Source of the DNA: Phytopseudomonas straminea
GTDB lineage: Bacteria > Pseudomonadota > Gammaproteobacteria > Pseudomonadales > Pseudomonadaceae
Assembly: GCF_900112645.1 (NCBI RefSeq)
Contig: NZ_FOMO01000002.1
Span: forward strand, 243,593 to 307,592
DNA length: 64,000 bases
Direction of reading: 5' to 3'
Shown here one piece after another: positions 37,071 to 46,093 of the stretch. The number at the start of each line of letters is the position of its first letter. Within the stretch, counting starts at the first letter, position 1. Under the pieces are notes generated by a model. That model searched no databases. It saw only the letters and a program-made list of their open reading frames with translations, and was not told the origin of the DNA. The position numbers were made by a program, and so were the translations under genes.

Positions 37071-38156
37071 TCAGCCAGCCCGGCGCTGTTGCAGGGTGGC
37101 GATATGTTCGCGAATCGCCGGGATCAGGCCCCGGCCATAGAGTTCGGCGTCGTCCAGGGGATCGAAACCGCGAATCAGAAAGGTGGACGCGCCGTGCTGC
37201 CAGTAGCGTCCGAGCGACGCGGCGACCTGCTCGGCGGTGCCGACCAGCGCGGTGGAATTCCACTGTGCGCCAGTCAGGCGGGCCACGCCGGTCCACAGCC
37301 GCTCGTCAAGCACCTCACCGCGCTGCGCCGCCGCCAGCAGGCGCTGCGAACCGGCATTGGCTGGCGCGTGGTCATTGATCGGCAGACCTAGGCGGGTGCG
37401 GCTCTCGCGAAAGCGTTCGAGCAGTTCGGCAGCACGTTTCCAGGCGGCCTCCTCGGTATCGGCGATGATCGGCCGGAACGACACCGACACCCGCGGGCTA
37501 CGCCCTTGGCGCTGGGCCGCAGCGCGCACGTGCTGCACGTGCTCGGCGAAATCCGCGAGCGGCTCACCCCACAGCATATAAGTGTCGGCATGCCGCGCCG
37601 CTACCTGAATGGCGGCAGGTGACGAGCCGCTGAAGTAGATCGGAATGTGCGGTTTTTGCCGGGTACGCACGGTGGGCAACGCCCCCTTGAAGCGGTAGTA
37701 GTGCCCTTCATGATCAATCGGTCCCTGAGCAGTCCAGATTGCCTTGAGGGCATCGAGGTATTCGTCGGTGCGGGCGTAACGCTGGTCATGATTGAGCCAG
37801 TCCCCGTCGCGCTGCTGATCGGCATCACTACCTCCACTGATCACATTGAGCGCCAGGCGGCCGTTGCTGAACTGGTCCAGCGTCGCCAACTGGCGGGCCG
37901 CGAGCGGCGGCGCGATCACCCCGGGCCGGTAGGCCAGCAGGATACCCAGTCGCTCGGTGGCAGCTGCGATGAACGAGCTGACCACCGCACCTTCAGCACC
38001 ATTGGAGAAGTAGCCAACCAGGGCGCGGTCGAAGCCCGCGCGCTCATGGGCCTGGGCGAAACGCCGGACGAAGTCGGCATCCACCGCGTCGCCCAGTGGT
38101 TGGTCCACTTCCGAACTTGGAGTGGCGGTAATCATGCCGATGATTTCCACGCTCAT
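37071..38156 (-). CDS. LLM class flavin-dependent monooxygenase (SsuD-like)
   Basis: 361-residue TIM-barrel enzyme of the bacterial luciferase-like family, using FMNH2 from a partner reductase and O2 to cleave C-S bonds. SsuD-type marks are AYRPGVIAPPLAARQLATLDQFSNGR, the NVISGGSDADQQRDGD active loop and PIYFSGSSPAAIQVAARHAD. The start at 38156 has AGGAG 5 bases upstream. It heads a minus-strand operon with two binding proteins and is divergent from the thiol dioxygenase gene at 38526. No flavin reductase (SsuE) is present in the window. Confidence 0.88.
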   Translation of the reverse strand: MSVEIIGMITATPSSEVDQPLGDAVDADFVRRFAQAHERAGFDRALVGYFSNGAEGAVVSSFIAAATERLGILLAYRPGVIAPPLAARQLATLDQFSNGRLALNVISGGSDADQQRDGDWLNHDQRYARTDEYLDALKAIWTAQGPIDHEGHYYRFKGALPTVRTRQKPHIPIYFSGSSPAAIQVAARHADTYMLWGEPLADFAEHVQHVRAAAQRQGRSPRVSVSFRPIIADTEEAAWKRAAELLERFRESRTRLGLPINDHAPANAGSQRLLAAAQRGEVLDERLWTGVARLTGAQWNSTALVGTAEQVAASLGRYWQHGASTFLIRGFDPLDDAELYGRGLIPAIREHIATLQQRRAG

Positions 38157-38192
38157 GTCGCGCTCCTGATTGAGATGGGCAGGCGCCAGCAC

Positions 38193-38525
38193 GACAGAGC
38201 ATTTTCTTTATAAAAGCGCGTCAGTGCCTAACGAATACTTATAACGCTACGCAAGCGGCATTCAGTTATGAAATTCATTTTAGGCATAACCTAATATGCA
38301 TAAACAGCAGTCGGCATTGTTCATCGCATCCTAGCTTGCAGGTTCGCTCAGCGAAAGTATCTATCGAGCGCTAGCCAGCCGCCGAGGCAGCCATCAAGCC
38401 TGTCAATAAATTCTTAATTCGCATATTAGCTTATGAATAAATTGAATTTTTATAAGAACAACCGGTTTGCTACCGTGAGCGCTCGATGCCCAGCAGGGCG
38501 TTAAGCAAACCACCGGATATTCCGC
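38193..38525. promoter_or_regulatory. AT-rich divergent regulatory region of the sulfur island
   Basis: 333 bp without a gene, strikingly AT-rich. It holds ATGCATAAACAGCA (38296-38309), a minus-strand ATTAGGTTATG (38285-38295 on the plus strand as CATAACCTAAT), a plus-strand ATTAGCTTATG (38425-38435), and TATAAG at 38451. The same modules occur before the genes at 42366 and 53136/53266. Operators for a sulfur-starvation regulator such as CysB or the local LysR protein are inferred. Confidence 0.6.
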
Positions 38526-39128
38526 ATGAGCGCCCAACCCAATGTGCAACGCCTGCGCCAGTTCATCGACGCACTGGCGCAATTGCTCGACAGCTCACCC
38601 GAAGAACATGTGGTACTCGAGCACGGCGCCGAGCTGCTGCAACAGCTGGTCCGTCATGACGACTGGCTACCGCCCGCCTTCGCACAGCCCGACCCGCAGC
38701 GCTATCAGCAATTTCTGCTGCACACCGATTCGCGCCAGCGCTTTTCCATCGTCAGCTTCGTCTGGGGGCCTGGCCAGAGCACGCCGGTGCACGATCACCG
38801 CGTCTGGGGCCTGATCGGCATGCTGCGTGGCGCGGAGCTGTCCCAGGGTTTCGTTCGCGATGCCGCCGGGCTGCGCCCCGAAGGGCCAGCCGTACACCTG
38901 CAGCCTGGCCAAGTGGAAGCCGTGTCACCACGCATCGGTGATATCCACCGTGTCAGCAACGCCTTCGACGATCGCACCTCCATCAGCATCCACGTCTATG
39001 GCGCCAACATCGGCGCGGTACGGCGTGCCGTCTACCTCGACGACGGCAGCGAGAAGCCTTTCATTTCCGGCTATTCCAACAGCCTTCTTCCCAACCTCTG
39101 GGATCTGTCCAAAGAGAACCCTGCATGA
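38526..39128 (+). CDS. Thiol dioxygenase of the cysteine dioxygenase family (likely 3-mercaptopropionate dioxygenase)
   Basis: 200-residue cupin. Iron-binding histidines are in TPVHDHRVWGLIGMLRG, with the third in GDIHRVSNAF. The sequence around the active site (SFVWGPGQSTPVHDHRVW and ending FISGYSNSLLPNLWDLSKEN) is what I remember for P. aeruginosa PA2602, characterised as preferring 3-mercaptopropionate. It oxidises a thiol to a sulfinate. The stop overlaps the rhodanese start by 4 bases, so the two are coupled. Confidence 0.88.
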   Translation: MSAQPNVQRLRQFIDALAQLLDSSPEEHVVLEHGAELLQQLVRHDDWLPPAFAQPDPQRYQQFLLHTDSRQRFSIVSFVWGPGQSTPVHDHRVWGLIGMLRGAELSQGFVRDAAGLRPEGPAVHLQPGQVEAVSPRIGDIHRVSNAFDDRTSISIHVYGANIGAVRRAVYLDDGSEKPFISGYSNSLLPNLWDLSKENPA

Positions 39129-40708
39129 GCCAGATCGCCACACGCTCCTTTCACGCCATCCGCCAGGCACTGCTCGACAAGCAGGAAGTGGCGCTGATCG
39201 ATGTCCGCGAAGAGGCGCCGTTCGCCGAAGCGCATCCGCTGTTCGCCGCCAATATTCCGTTATCCAAGCTGGAACTGGAGGTCTACGCACGTATTCCGCG
39301 GCGTGGTACCGCCGTAACCGTGTATGACGACGGCGAGGGCCTGGCGCAGGAAGCGGCCAAACGCCTGGTCGCCCTGGGTTATAGCCAGGTGGCGCTGCTC
39401 GAAGGCGGCCTGGCCGGCTGGCGCAATGCCGGCGGTGAGCTGTTTCGCGACGTCAACGTGCCGAGCAAGGCGTTTGGCGAACTGGTCGAGAGCGTGCGCC
39501 ACACACCATCGCTGGCTGCCGAAGAAGTCAAAGCCCTGCTCGATGCCAGGGCCGACGTGGTGGTGCTCGACGCCCGCCGCTTCGATGAATATCAGACCAT
39601 GAGCATTCCTACCGGCATCAGCGTGCCGGGCGCCGAGCTGGTACTGCGCGCCCGCGAATTGGCGCCCGATCCGGCTACCCGTATCGTGGTGAACTGTGCC
39701 GGTCGCACCCGCAGCATCATCGGCACCCAGTCGCTGGTCAACGCCGGCCTTCCCAACCCGGTAGCGGCGCTGCGCAACGGCACCATCGGCTGGACCCTGG
39801 CCGGTCAGAAGCTGGAACACGGCCAGGCGCGGCGCTTCGGCGAGGTGAGCGAGCACAATCACCAACAAGCCGCGCAGTCGGCGCGCGCCGTGGCAGACAA
39901 GGCTGGAGTCGGCCGCGCCAGCCTGCAGGACCTGACACGTTGGCAGGGCGAGAGCACTCGCACCACCTACCTATTCGACGTCCGCACACCCGAGGAATAC
40001 GAGGCCAGCCATCTGCCGGGTGCCCGCTCGACGCCGGGCGGCCAGCTGGTGCAGGAAACCGATCATTTCGCCAGCGTGCGCGGCGCCCGCGTGGTGCTCG
40101 CCGACGATGACGGCGTGCGCGCCAACATGAGCGCCTCGTGGCTGGCGCAGCTGGGCTGGGAAGTGCACGTGCTCGATGGCCTGCAGGACGGCCACTTCAG
40201 CGCCCGCGGCGCTTGGCAGCCGCCATTGCCGGCCTTGCCCCAACCCGCCGCTATCGATGCGCAGACGCTGGCCGCCTGGCAGGCCGCAGGCGACACGCTG
40301 GTGCTGGACTTCACTGCCAGCGCCAACCATGTGGCCCGGCATATCCCCGGCGCCTGGTGGGTATTACGTTCGCAACTGCCGCAAGCCCTGGAAAAATTAC
40401 CGGTAGCTAAACGCTATGTGCTCACCTGTGGCAGCAGCCTGCTGGCCCGCTTCGTGGTCAGCGAACTGGAGGAGCTGACCGGCAAGCCAGTGGCACTGCT
40501 CGAAGGCGGCACCGCGGCCTGGGTCGCTGCCGGCCTGCCGACGGAGAGCGGCGAACAGCACCTCGCCGTACCGCGCAGCGACCGCTACCGTCGCCCCTAC
40601 GAGGGCACCGACAACCCCCGCGAGGCCATGCAGGCCTACCTGGACTGGGAGTTCGGCCTGGTCGAGCAACTGGGCCGCGATGGAACCCATCACTTCCAGG
40701 TGATCTGA
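39125..40708 (+). CDS. Four-module rhodanese-like sulfurtransferase
   Basis: 527 residues made of four rhodanese modules (about 1-110, 125-230, 265-375 and 385-510). Catalytic cysteines exist only in module 2 (Cys191, VVNCAGRTRSIIG) and module 4 (Cys435, LTCGSSLLARF); modules 1 and 3 have aspartates there (VYDDGEG, LADDDGVR). It probably moves sulfane sulfur from a persulfide or thiosulfate to an acceptor, or oxidises sulfinate products together with the thiol dioxygenase. Translationally coupled to 38526. This pair resembles PA2602-PA2603. Confidence 0.88.
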   Translation: MSQIATRSFHAIRQALLDKQEVALIDVREEAPFAEAHPLFAANIPLSKLELEVYARIPRRGTAVTVYDDGEGLAQEAAKRLVALGYSQVALLEGGLAGWRNAGGELFRDVNVPSKAFGELVESVRHTPSLAAEEVKALLDARADVVVLDARRFDEYQTMSIPTGISVPGAELVLRARELAPDPATRIVVNCAGRTRSIIGTQSLVNAGLPNPVAALRNGTIGWTLAGQKLEHGQARRFGEVSEHNHQQAAQSARAVADKAGVGRASLQDLTRWQGESTRTTYLFDVRTPEEYEASHLPGARSTPGGQLVQETDHFASVRGARVVLADDDGVRANMSASWLAQLGWEVHVLDGLQDGHFSARGAWQPPLPALPQPAAIDAQTLAAWQAAGDTLVLDFTASANHVARHIPGAWWVLRSQLPQALEKLPVAKRYVLTCGSSLLARFVVSELEELTGKPVALLEGGTAAWVAAGLPTESGEQHLAVPRSDRYRRPYEGTDNPREAMQAYLDWEFGLVEQLGRDGTHHFQVI

Positions 40709-40785
40709 GAACCTGCGCATAGTCTTGCAGTACAGGTTCGTCGATTTCGGTAGCAAAGTGCCGGGAACGGCCGTTCGCGTAACTC

Positions 40786-40855
40786 GTAGGAGGGGCTTCA
40801 GCCCCGAGCTGTGTACTAGGGGGGCAAAAGGGCTCGGAGCTAAAGCCCCTCCTAC
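40786..40855. repeat. REP pair (GTAGGAGGGGCTTCAGCCCC family)
   Basis: GTAGGAGGGGCTTCAGCCCC begins at 40786 and GGAGCTAAAGCCCCTCCTAC ends at 40855. The same family as 22360-22427. The rest of 40709-41196 contains no convincing gene; overlapping frames at 40890-41181 have no protein-like features. Confidence 0.85.
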
Positions 40856-41196
40856 AAAATAAACTCTGCTTACCGACCGCTTCTGCCTTGTGGTTGATGC
40901 CTCATGCGCGAAGATCTTGAACAGGTTTCGAGAGGCCGAAAGCTGCAACAGGAGGCTTTCGCCAAGCCTCTTGCTCTCGCCCATCACGTTATCCAATGAC
41001 CGCGGTAGATGCCCCGCGCTGCCAGCCTATGCGCTTCTTTCGAGGCCGCCGCGCAAAAGCTGGCTGGCGATTCCGTGCTTCAGCAAACCGCCACCACTTT
41101 GTCGGTCACATTCCCAAATCGATCCGTGTTCTGGCTCGATCCAGCGAGTTATTCTATAAGCGTATTTTTTCCAACTCTTAATATGTGAGCGCAAAG

Positions 41197-42090
41197 ATGA
41201 AGATCGATGACATGGATGCATTCGTTGCGGTGATCCGCTGTCAATCGACCAAGCTGGCGGCCGATGCGCTGCAACTGACCCAGCCAGCCATCACCCGGCG
41301 CGTACAGAACTTCGAGGAAGACCTGGGCGCCAACCTGCTCGACCGCAACACCAAACCGCTCAAGCCGACGCCCATGGGTCTGCGCGTCTACGAGCAGTGC
41401 AAGGCAATCCTGCGCGAGATCGATTCGCTGCGTGAACTGGTGGCCAGCGATGGCTCGCCCAGTGGCTCGCTACGCCTCGGCGTGCCGCAGACCATCAGCG
41501 ATGTGGTGCTGCTCGATGCCCTGCAGCAGATTCGCGAAACCTTTCCGGAACTCAAGACCCAGGTGGTCAACGGCTGGGGTAGCAGCCTGATCGCACGCAT
41601 GGAAAACGGCGAACTGGACGCCGCCGCGGCGCTCTTTCCGGCCGGCAAGATCTTCCCCGAAGGTATCGCCAGCCGTTCCATCGGCCGCATGCCGCTGCTG
41701 GTGGTCGCTGCAAAGGGCGCCGTTCGCAAGCGCAGCTGCAAGCTCAAGGACTGCTACCAGCACGGCTGGGTGCTCAACCCGGATGGCTGCGGGTTCCGCG
41801 CCGGCCTGCAGCGTGCACTGTCCGAACAGGGTTTATCACTTCAGATCAACCTGGAAACCTTCGGCACCGAACTGCAACTGGGGCTGGTCGCCAGCGGCAT
41901 GGGCTTCGGCCTGGTGCCGGCGCCACTGCTGGAGCGCAGCGGCCATCGTGACGAACTGGACGTGATCAGCGTGGGCGACTTCAAGCCGATGATCGACCTC
42001 TGGCTGCTGCACCCGCAGTATCTGGGCAACTTGCAGGATGCCGTGAACCTGTTCAGTGATGTCGCAGCAGAGCGCCTGCGCTCGACCTGA
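41197..42090 (+). CDS. LysR-type transcriptional regulator
   Basis: 297 residues. The N-terminal winged HTH is MDAFVAVIRCQSTKLAADAL followed by LTQPAITRRVQNFEEDLG; a C-terminal periplasmic-binding-like effector domain carries GSLRLGVPQTISDVVLLDAL. The start ATG 41197 is used; an in-frame GTG at 41185 is also possible. Because it sits between the thiol dioxygenase/rhodanese pair and the transporter operon, it is the best local candidate for the factor reading the shared ATTAGCTTA modules. PA2601 occupies the same place in P. aeruginosa. Confidence 0.9.
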   Translation: MKIDDMDAFVAVIRCQSTKLAADALQLTQPAITRRVQNFEEDLGANLLDRNTKPLKPTPMGLRVYEQCKAILREIDSLRELVASDGSPSGSLRLGVPQTISDVVLLDALQQIRETFPELKTQVVNGWGSSLIARMENGELDAAAALFPAGKIFPEGIASRSIGRMPLLVVAAKGAVRKRSCKLKDCYQHGWVLNPDGCGFRAGLQRALSEQGLSLQINLETFGTELQLGLVASGMGFGLVPAPLLERSGHRDELDVISVGDFKPMIDLWLLHPQYLGNLQDAVNLFSDVAAERLRST

Positions 42091-42191
42091 GGCCAGGGCC
42101 TGTAGGCGTTCGCACCGCCCAGACTCCGCGATGATCGACACCGGGAATGGCTGCAGAAGCAGGTGCCCTGACAGAAAATAAAATTCCATTA

Positions 42192-42274
42192 ATGCATAAA
42201 CAGCAAACGTATAATTCAGAAAAGCTGATAATTAGCTTAGAACAAAAAAGACTTTTACAGCATTAAGTTATAAG
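42192..42274 (+). promoter_or_regulatory. Shared operator/promoter modules before the 42366 operon
   Basis: ATGCATAAACAGCA (42192-42205) is identical to 38296-38309. ATTAGCTTAGAAC (42231-42243) and AAGACTTTTACAGC (42248-42261) match the block at 53018-53048 nearly base for base. TATAAG at 42269 could be a -10 element. These lie 90-175 bp before the acyl-CoA-dehydrogenase-family gene. Confidence 0.6.
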
Positions 42275-42365
42275 AATACGGTCTCACTCAGGCCACCTCA
42301 TCACCCTGGGGCGCTCAGAAATCCAACAGGCATTGCCTGCCCTCTGCGCCAGTGATGAGAGACCC

Positions 42366-43565
42366 ATGACGCACCCTGCCGACACCCTCGCCTTTGCCGC
42401 CCAACGCCAGTTCCCTGAGCGAGACGCGGTCCGCTTCGCACGCCTGCTGGCTGAAATAACCCGTACCCTGGCCGCCAGCGCCGAGCGTTTCGACCGCAGT
42501 GGCGAGTTTCCAGCGGAGAACTTCGCACTGCTGCAGCGCCACGGGTTGCTGGCCTTGACGGTGCCGAAAAATCTCGGCGGCAGCGGCGCTGAGCTAGCCA
42601 CTGCGCGACAGGTCATCAGTGCAGTGGCCAAGGGTGAGCCCTCCACCGCATTGATTCTGGTGATGCAGTACCTGCAGCATTTTCGCCTGCAGCAGAACCG
42701 TGCCTGGCCGGAGCATCTGCGCCGCCGTGTGGCGATCGATGCCGTCGAAGAAGGTGCACTGATCAATGCCTTTCGTGTCGAGCCGGAGCTCGGCACACCG
42801 GCACGAGGCGGGCTGCCGGCGACCACTGCCCGGCGCACTGCGCAAGGCTGGTGCCTCAGTGGCCGCAAGATCTATTCGACCGGCAGCCACGGCCTCACCT
42901 GGTACCTGGTGTGGGCCCGCAGCGACGACGCAGACCCGTTGGTGGGCGGCTACCTGGTGCACCGCGACACCCCCGGCATCCAGATCGTCGACGACTGGGA
43001 TCACTTGGGCATGCGCGCCACCTGCAGCCACGAAGTGCGTTTCGAAGAGGTGCTGATTCCCCTCGACCACGCCGTCAGTGTCAGCCCGTGGAGCGCACCC
43101 AAGCCGGAGTTGGATAGCGAAGGCCTGCTGTGGATGTCGGTGCTGCTGCCGGCGGTCTACGACGGCGTAGCCCAGGCGGCGCGAGACTGGTTGGTGGGTT
43201 TTCTCGAAGGGCGCAAACCGTCGAATCTCGGCGCGCCGCTTTCCAGCCTGCCGCGCTTTCAGGAAGTCGTGGGGCGCATCGATACGCTGCTGTTCGCCAA
43301 TCGCAGCCTGCTCGACTCGGCGGCCGCCGGCCGGATCGACGCCAGTCACGCCGGGCAGATCAAGCAGTTGGTCAGCGGCAACGCGATCCGTGCCGTGGAG
43401 CTGGCCATCGAGGCCGCCGGCAACCCCGGGCTGTCACGCAAGAATCCACTGGAGCGACACCTGCGCGACGTGCTGTGCAGCCGTATCCATACCCCGCAGG
43501 ACGACGTGGCCCTGAATGCCGCCGGCCGCGCCGCCTTTGCCCATTTCCGCGAGACGCAGCAATGA
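42366..43565 (+). CDS. Acyl-CoA dehydrogenase-family flavoprotein (DszC/SfnC-like)
   Basis: 399 residues with the ACAD fold: N-terminal helical domain (LQRHGLLALTVPKNLGGSGAEL), middle beta domain (GRKIYSTGSHGLTWYLVWAR, DDWDHLGMRATCSHEVRFEEV) and C-terminal helices with AIEAAGNPGLSRKNPLERHLRD. Members near sulfonate transporters are FMNH2-dependent monooxygenases or desulfurisation enzymes (DszC, SfnC) rather than fatty-acid enzymes; the sulfur-island context supports this. The start at 42366 is chosen over the open frame from 42333. It starts an operon with the aldolase and ABC genes to 46078. Confidence 0.82.
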   Translation: MTHPADTLAFAAQRQFPERDAVRFARLLAEITRTLAASAERFDRSGEFPAENFALLQRHGLLALTVPKNLGGSGAELATARQVISAVAKGEPSTALILVMQYLQHFRLQQNRAWPEHLRRRVAIDAVEEGALINAFRVEPELGTPARGGLPATTARRTAQGWCLSGRKIYSTGSHGLTWYLVWARSDDADPLVGGYLVHRDTPGIQIVDDWDHLGMRATCSHEVRFEEVLIPLDHAVSVSPWSAPKPELDSEGLLWMSVLLPAVYDGVAQAARDWLVGFLEGRKPSNLGAPLSSLPRFQEVVGRIDTLLFANRSLLDSAAAGRIDASHAGQIKQLVSGNAIRAVELAIEAAGNPGLSRKNPLERHLRDVLCSRIHTPQDDVALNAAGRAAFAHFRETQQ

Positions 43566-43644
43566 GCCGTCGCGAACGCCCGCCCAAACCTGTGCCGCCT
43601 GCACACACCACCACCCGATTGCCCACCACGGCCAGGAGATTGCC

Positions 43645-44439
43645 ATGAGTTCACTTGCCACCCTGCACAGCACCGCGTCGGTCAGAGAGCGCGTCAGCCC
43701 TGAAGAATGGGAAGTGCGCGTCAAGCTCGCAGCCGCCTACCAGCTGGCGGCGCTGTTTCGCTGGACGGATCATATCTACACGCACTTTTCCGCCCGGGTG
43801 CCGGGGCCGGACGAGCACTTCCTGATCAACGCCTTTGGCCTGCTGTTCGACGAAATCACCGCCTCGAACCTGGTGAAGGTCGACGTCGACGGCACCCTCA
43901 TCGATGACCCGCTGAACCTGGGCATCAACCAGGCCGGCTACGTGATCCACAGCGCCATCCACCGTGCACGGCCTGACCTGCAGGCAGTGCTGCACACCCA
44001 CACCCGCGACGGCGCGGCGGTCTCCGCCCAGCGCAACGGCCTGCTGCCGCTCTCGCAACACGCGCTGGGCTACTACAGCCGGGTGAAGTACCACGACTAC
44101 GAAGGCGTGGCGCTGGATCTCGACGAGCAGGAACGCCTGATCGCCGACCTGGGCGACAGCAACATCTTCATCCTGCGCAACCACGGGCTGCTCACCGGCG
44201 GCATCAGCGTCGAGCACGCGTTTCGCGAGCTGCATGGGCTGGAGCGGGCCTGCAACATCCAGATTGCGGCCCAGGCCGGTGGTAATGCCGACCTGTTGCA
44301 TGCGCCGGCCGAAGCCATCGAGAAGGTACACCAGCAGTCGGCGCGCTTTTCCGACGGCAAGGGCCCGGGCATCAAACTGCACTGGGACGCCCTGATTCGC
44401 CAGCTCGAGCGCGCCTCGGGCCAGAGCTACAAGCACTGA
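43645..44439 (+). CDS. Class II aldolase/adducin family protein
   Basis: 264 residues. Zinc ligands are in AVLHTHTRDGAAVS and NIFILRNHGLLTGG, and the N-terminal pattern RWTDHIYTHFSARVPG fits the class II aldolase/adducin fold. Proteins of this type cleave phosphorylated hydroxy-aldehydes or act as decarboxylases or isomerases. The substrate here is unknown, but the operon suggests a carbon skeleton released from an organosulfur compound. AGGAG stands 7 bases before ATG 43645. The adjacent gene at 44456 begins 16 bp later. Confidence 0.85.
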   Translation: MSSLATLHSTASVRERVSPEEWEVRVKLAAAYQLAALFRWTDHIYTHFSARVPGPDEHFLINAFGLLFDEITASNLVKVDVDGTLIDDPLNLGINQAGYVIHSAIHRARPDLQAVLHTHTRDGAAVSAQRNGLLPLSQHALGYYSRVKYHDYEGVALDLDEQERLIADLGDSNIFILRNHGLLTGGISVEHAFRELHGLERACNIQIAAQAGGNADLLHAPAEAIEKVHQQSARFSDGKGPGIKLHWDALIRQLERASGQSYKH

Positions 44440-44455
44440 GCGACGGGAGATGCAG

Positions 44456-45280
44456 ATGAGCGACACCAGCACCATCACCGTAAGCCGCGCGATACTGTCC
44501 GCCCGCCGCCGCAAATGGACGGCACCGGATTTCGTCCTGCGTCTGCTCAGCCCCCTGGCCATCCTGCTGCTGTGGGAAATCGCCTCGCGGGCCGGGCTGA
44601 TTCCCACCCGGGTGATCGCCGCGCCGAGCGAAATCAGCACCACGCTGTGGGAGCTGATCCGCAGTGGCGAGCTGCTGCGCCATCTGCTGGTATCGCTGCA
44701 ACGTGCCGTCACCGGCTTGAGCATCGGCGTGGCCATTGGCGTCAGCGCTGCATTGATCACCGGCCTGTCGAAACGCGGCGAGATCGCCCTCGACTCGCCC
44801 ATGCAGATGCTGCGTACCATTCCATCCCTGGCCCTGGTGCCGCTGTTCATCCTGTGGTTCGGTATCGGCGAGTTCACCAAGGTGGCGCTGATCGTCATGG
44901 GCACCACCTTTCCGATCTACCTCAACCTGTTCGCCGGCATCCGCAACATCGACCCGAAACTGGTGGAGGCGGCCAACACCCTGGGCCTCAACCGTCGCGA
45001 GCTGATCTGGCATGTGATCCTGCCCGGCGCCCTGCCCTCGTTCTTCGTCGGTCTGCGCTATTCCCTGGGCATTTCCTGGCTGGCGCTGGTGTTCGTCGAG
45101 CAAATCAACACCACCGCCGGCATCGGCTTCCTGGCCAGCGATGCGCGGGATTTCATGCGCACCGACGTGATCGTCATCTGCCTGCTGATCTACAGCCTGC
45201 TAGGCCTGCTCATCGATGGCCTCATCCGCACCCTGGAGCGCCTGGCCCTGGCCTGGCGCCCCTCGTTCATAAGGACCTGA
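44456..45280 (+). CDS. Sulfonate/taurine-type ABC transporter permease (SsuC-like)
   Basis: 274 residues with six membrane spans. The EAA loop that contacts the ATPase is EAANTLGLNRRELIWHVILP, and SsuC-like features are IPSLALVPLFILWFGIGEF and LALVFVEQINTTAGIGFL. The ATG at 44456 has GGGAG at the proper distance; the ATG at 44450 is too close to it. It is followed at 3 bp by its ATPase. Confidence 0.92.
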   Translation: MSDTSTITVSRAILSARRRKWTAPDFVLRLLSPLAILLLWEIASRAGLIPTRVIAAPSEISTTLWELIRSGELLRHLLVSLQRAVTGLSIGVAIGVSAALITGLSKRGEIALDSPMQMLRTIPSLALVPLFILWFGIGEFTKVALIVMGTTFPIYLNLFAGIRNIDPKLVEAANTLGLNRRELIWHVILPGALPSFFVGLRYSLGISWLALVFVEQINTTAGIGFLASDARDFMRTDVIVICLLIYSLLGLLIDGLIRTLERLALAWRPSFIRT

Positions 45281-45283
45281 TGC

Positions 45284-46078
45284 ATGAATGCGCACAGCAA
45301 AATCGACTTTTCGCCGGCCGTCAGCCTGCGCGGCGTGGTGCGCCAGTTCGGCGACAACCGGGTGATCGACGAGCTGGACCTGGACATCGCCCCTGGCGAG
45401 TTCGTCGCCCTGCTCGGCGCCAGCGGTTCCGGCAAGACCACCCTGCTGCGCTCCCTGGCAGGCCTGGACCCCATCGAGGGCGGCGAACTGATCGCCCCGC
45501 AGGCCCGCGCCGCGGTGTTCCAGGAACCACGCCTGATGCCCTGGAAGCGCGCCTGGAAGAACGTCACCCTCGGCCTGCGAGTGGACAACCCCAGGGAGCG
45601 CGCCGTGCAGGCGCTCACCGAGGTCGGCCTGGCCCATCGCCTGGAGGCCTTTCCGGCCACTCTGTCCGGTGGCGAATCACAGCGCGTGGCGCTGGCCCGC
45701 AGCCTGGTACGCGAGCCGAAACTGCTGCTGCTCGATGAACCCTTCGCTGCCCTCGATGCGCTGACCCGCATCCGCATGCACCGGCTGATCATCGACCTGT
45801 GGCACAAGCACACACCGGCGGTGCTGCTGGTCACCCATGATGTCGACGAAGCGATCCTGCTCGCCGATCGCATCATCGTGCTGCAGCACGGGCGCATCGC
45901 CGAAGCAGTGCAGGTTGAACTCGCGCGCCCTCGGGACAACGGCCAGGCCGGCTTCAACGCCATCCGCACGCGCCTGCTGGCCCTGCTTGGCGTGGAAAAA
46001 GACGATCCAGAGAGCCTCGCGCGGGATCACAACCCATTCATCACGCCGGGCTATCCGCTCAGCGCCATCGCCATCTGA
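45284..46078 (+). CDS. Sulfonate/taurine-type ABC transporter ATP-binding protein (SsuB-like)
   Basis: 264 residues. Walker A GASGSGKTTLL, Q-loop FQEPRLMPW, signature LSGGESQRVALARSL, Walker B LLLLDEPFAALDA and the switch histidine in VTHDVDEAIL. The alanine-rich SsuB specifics and the neighbouring SsuC-like permease identify the subfamily. This single importer core probably serves the three binding proteins of the island, since no other SsuBC pair is present. Confidence 0.93.
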   Translation: MNAHSKIDFSPAVSLRGVVRQFGDNRVIDELDLDIAPGEFVALLGASGSGKTTLLRSLAGLDPIEGGELIAPQARAAVFQEPRLMPWKRAWKNVTLGLRVDNPRERAVQALTEVGLAHRLEAFPATLSGGESQRVALARSLVREPKLLLLDEPFAALDALTRIRMHRLIIDLWHKHTPAVLLVTHDVDEAILLADRIIVLQHGRIAEAVQVELARPRDNGQAGFNAIRTRLLALLGVEKDDPESLARDHNPFITPGYPLSAIAI

Positions 46079-46093
46079 GGCAGGAAGCCAGTC

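Noticed and set aside
40890..41181. Short frames between the rhodanese and LysR genes
   Set aside because: Overlapping frames of 61-89 codons on both strands without ribosome-binding sites or protein-like composition.
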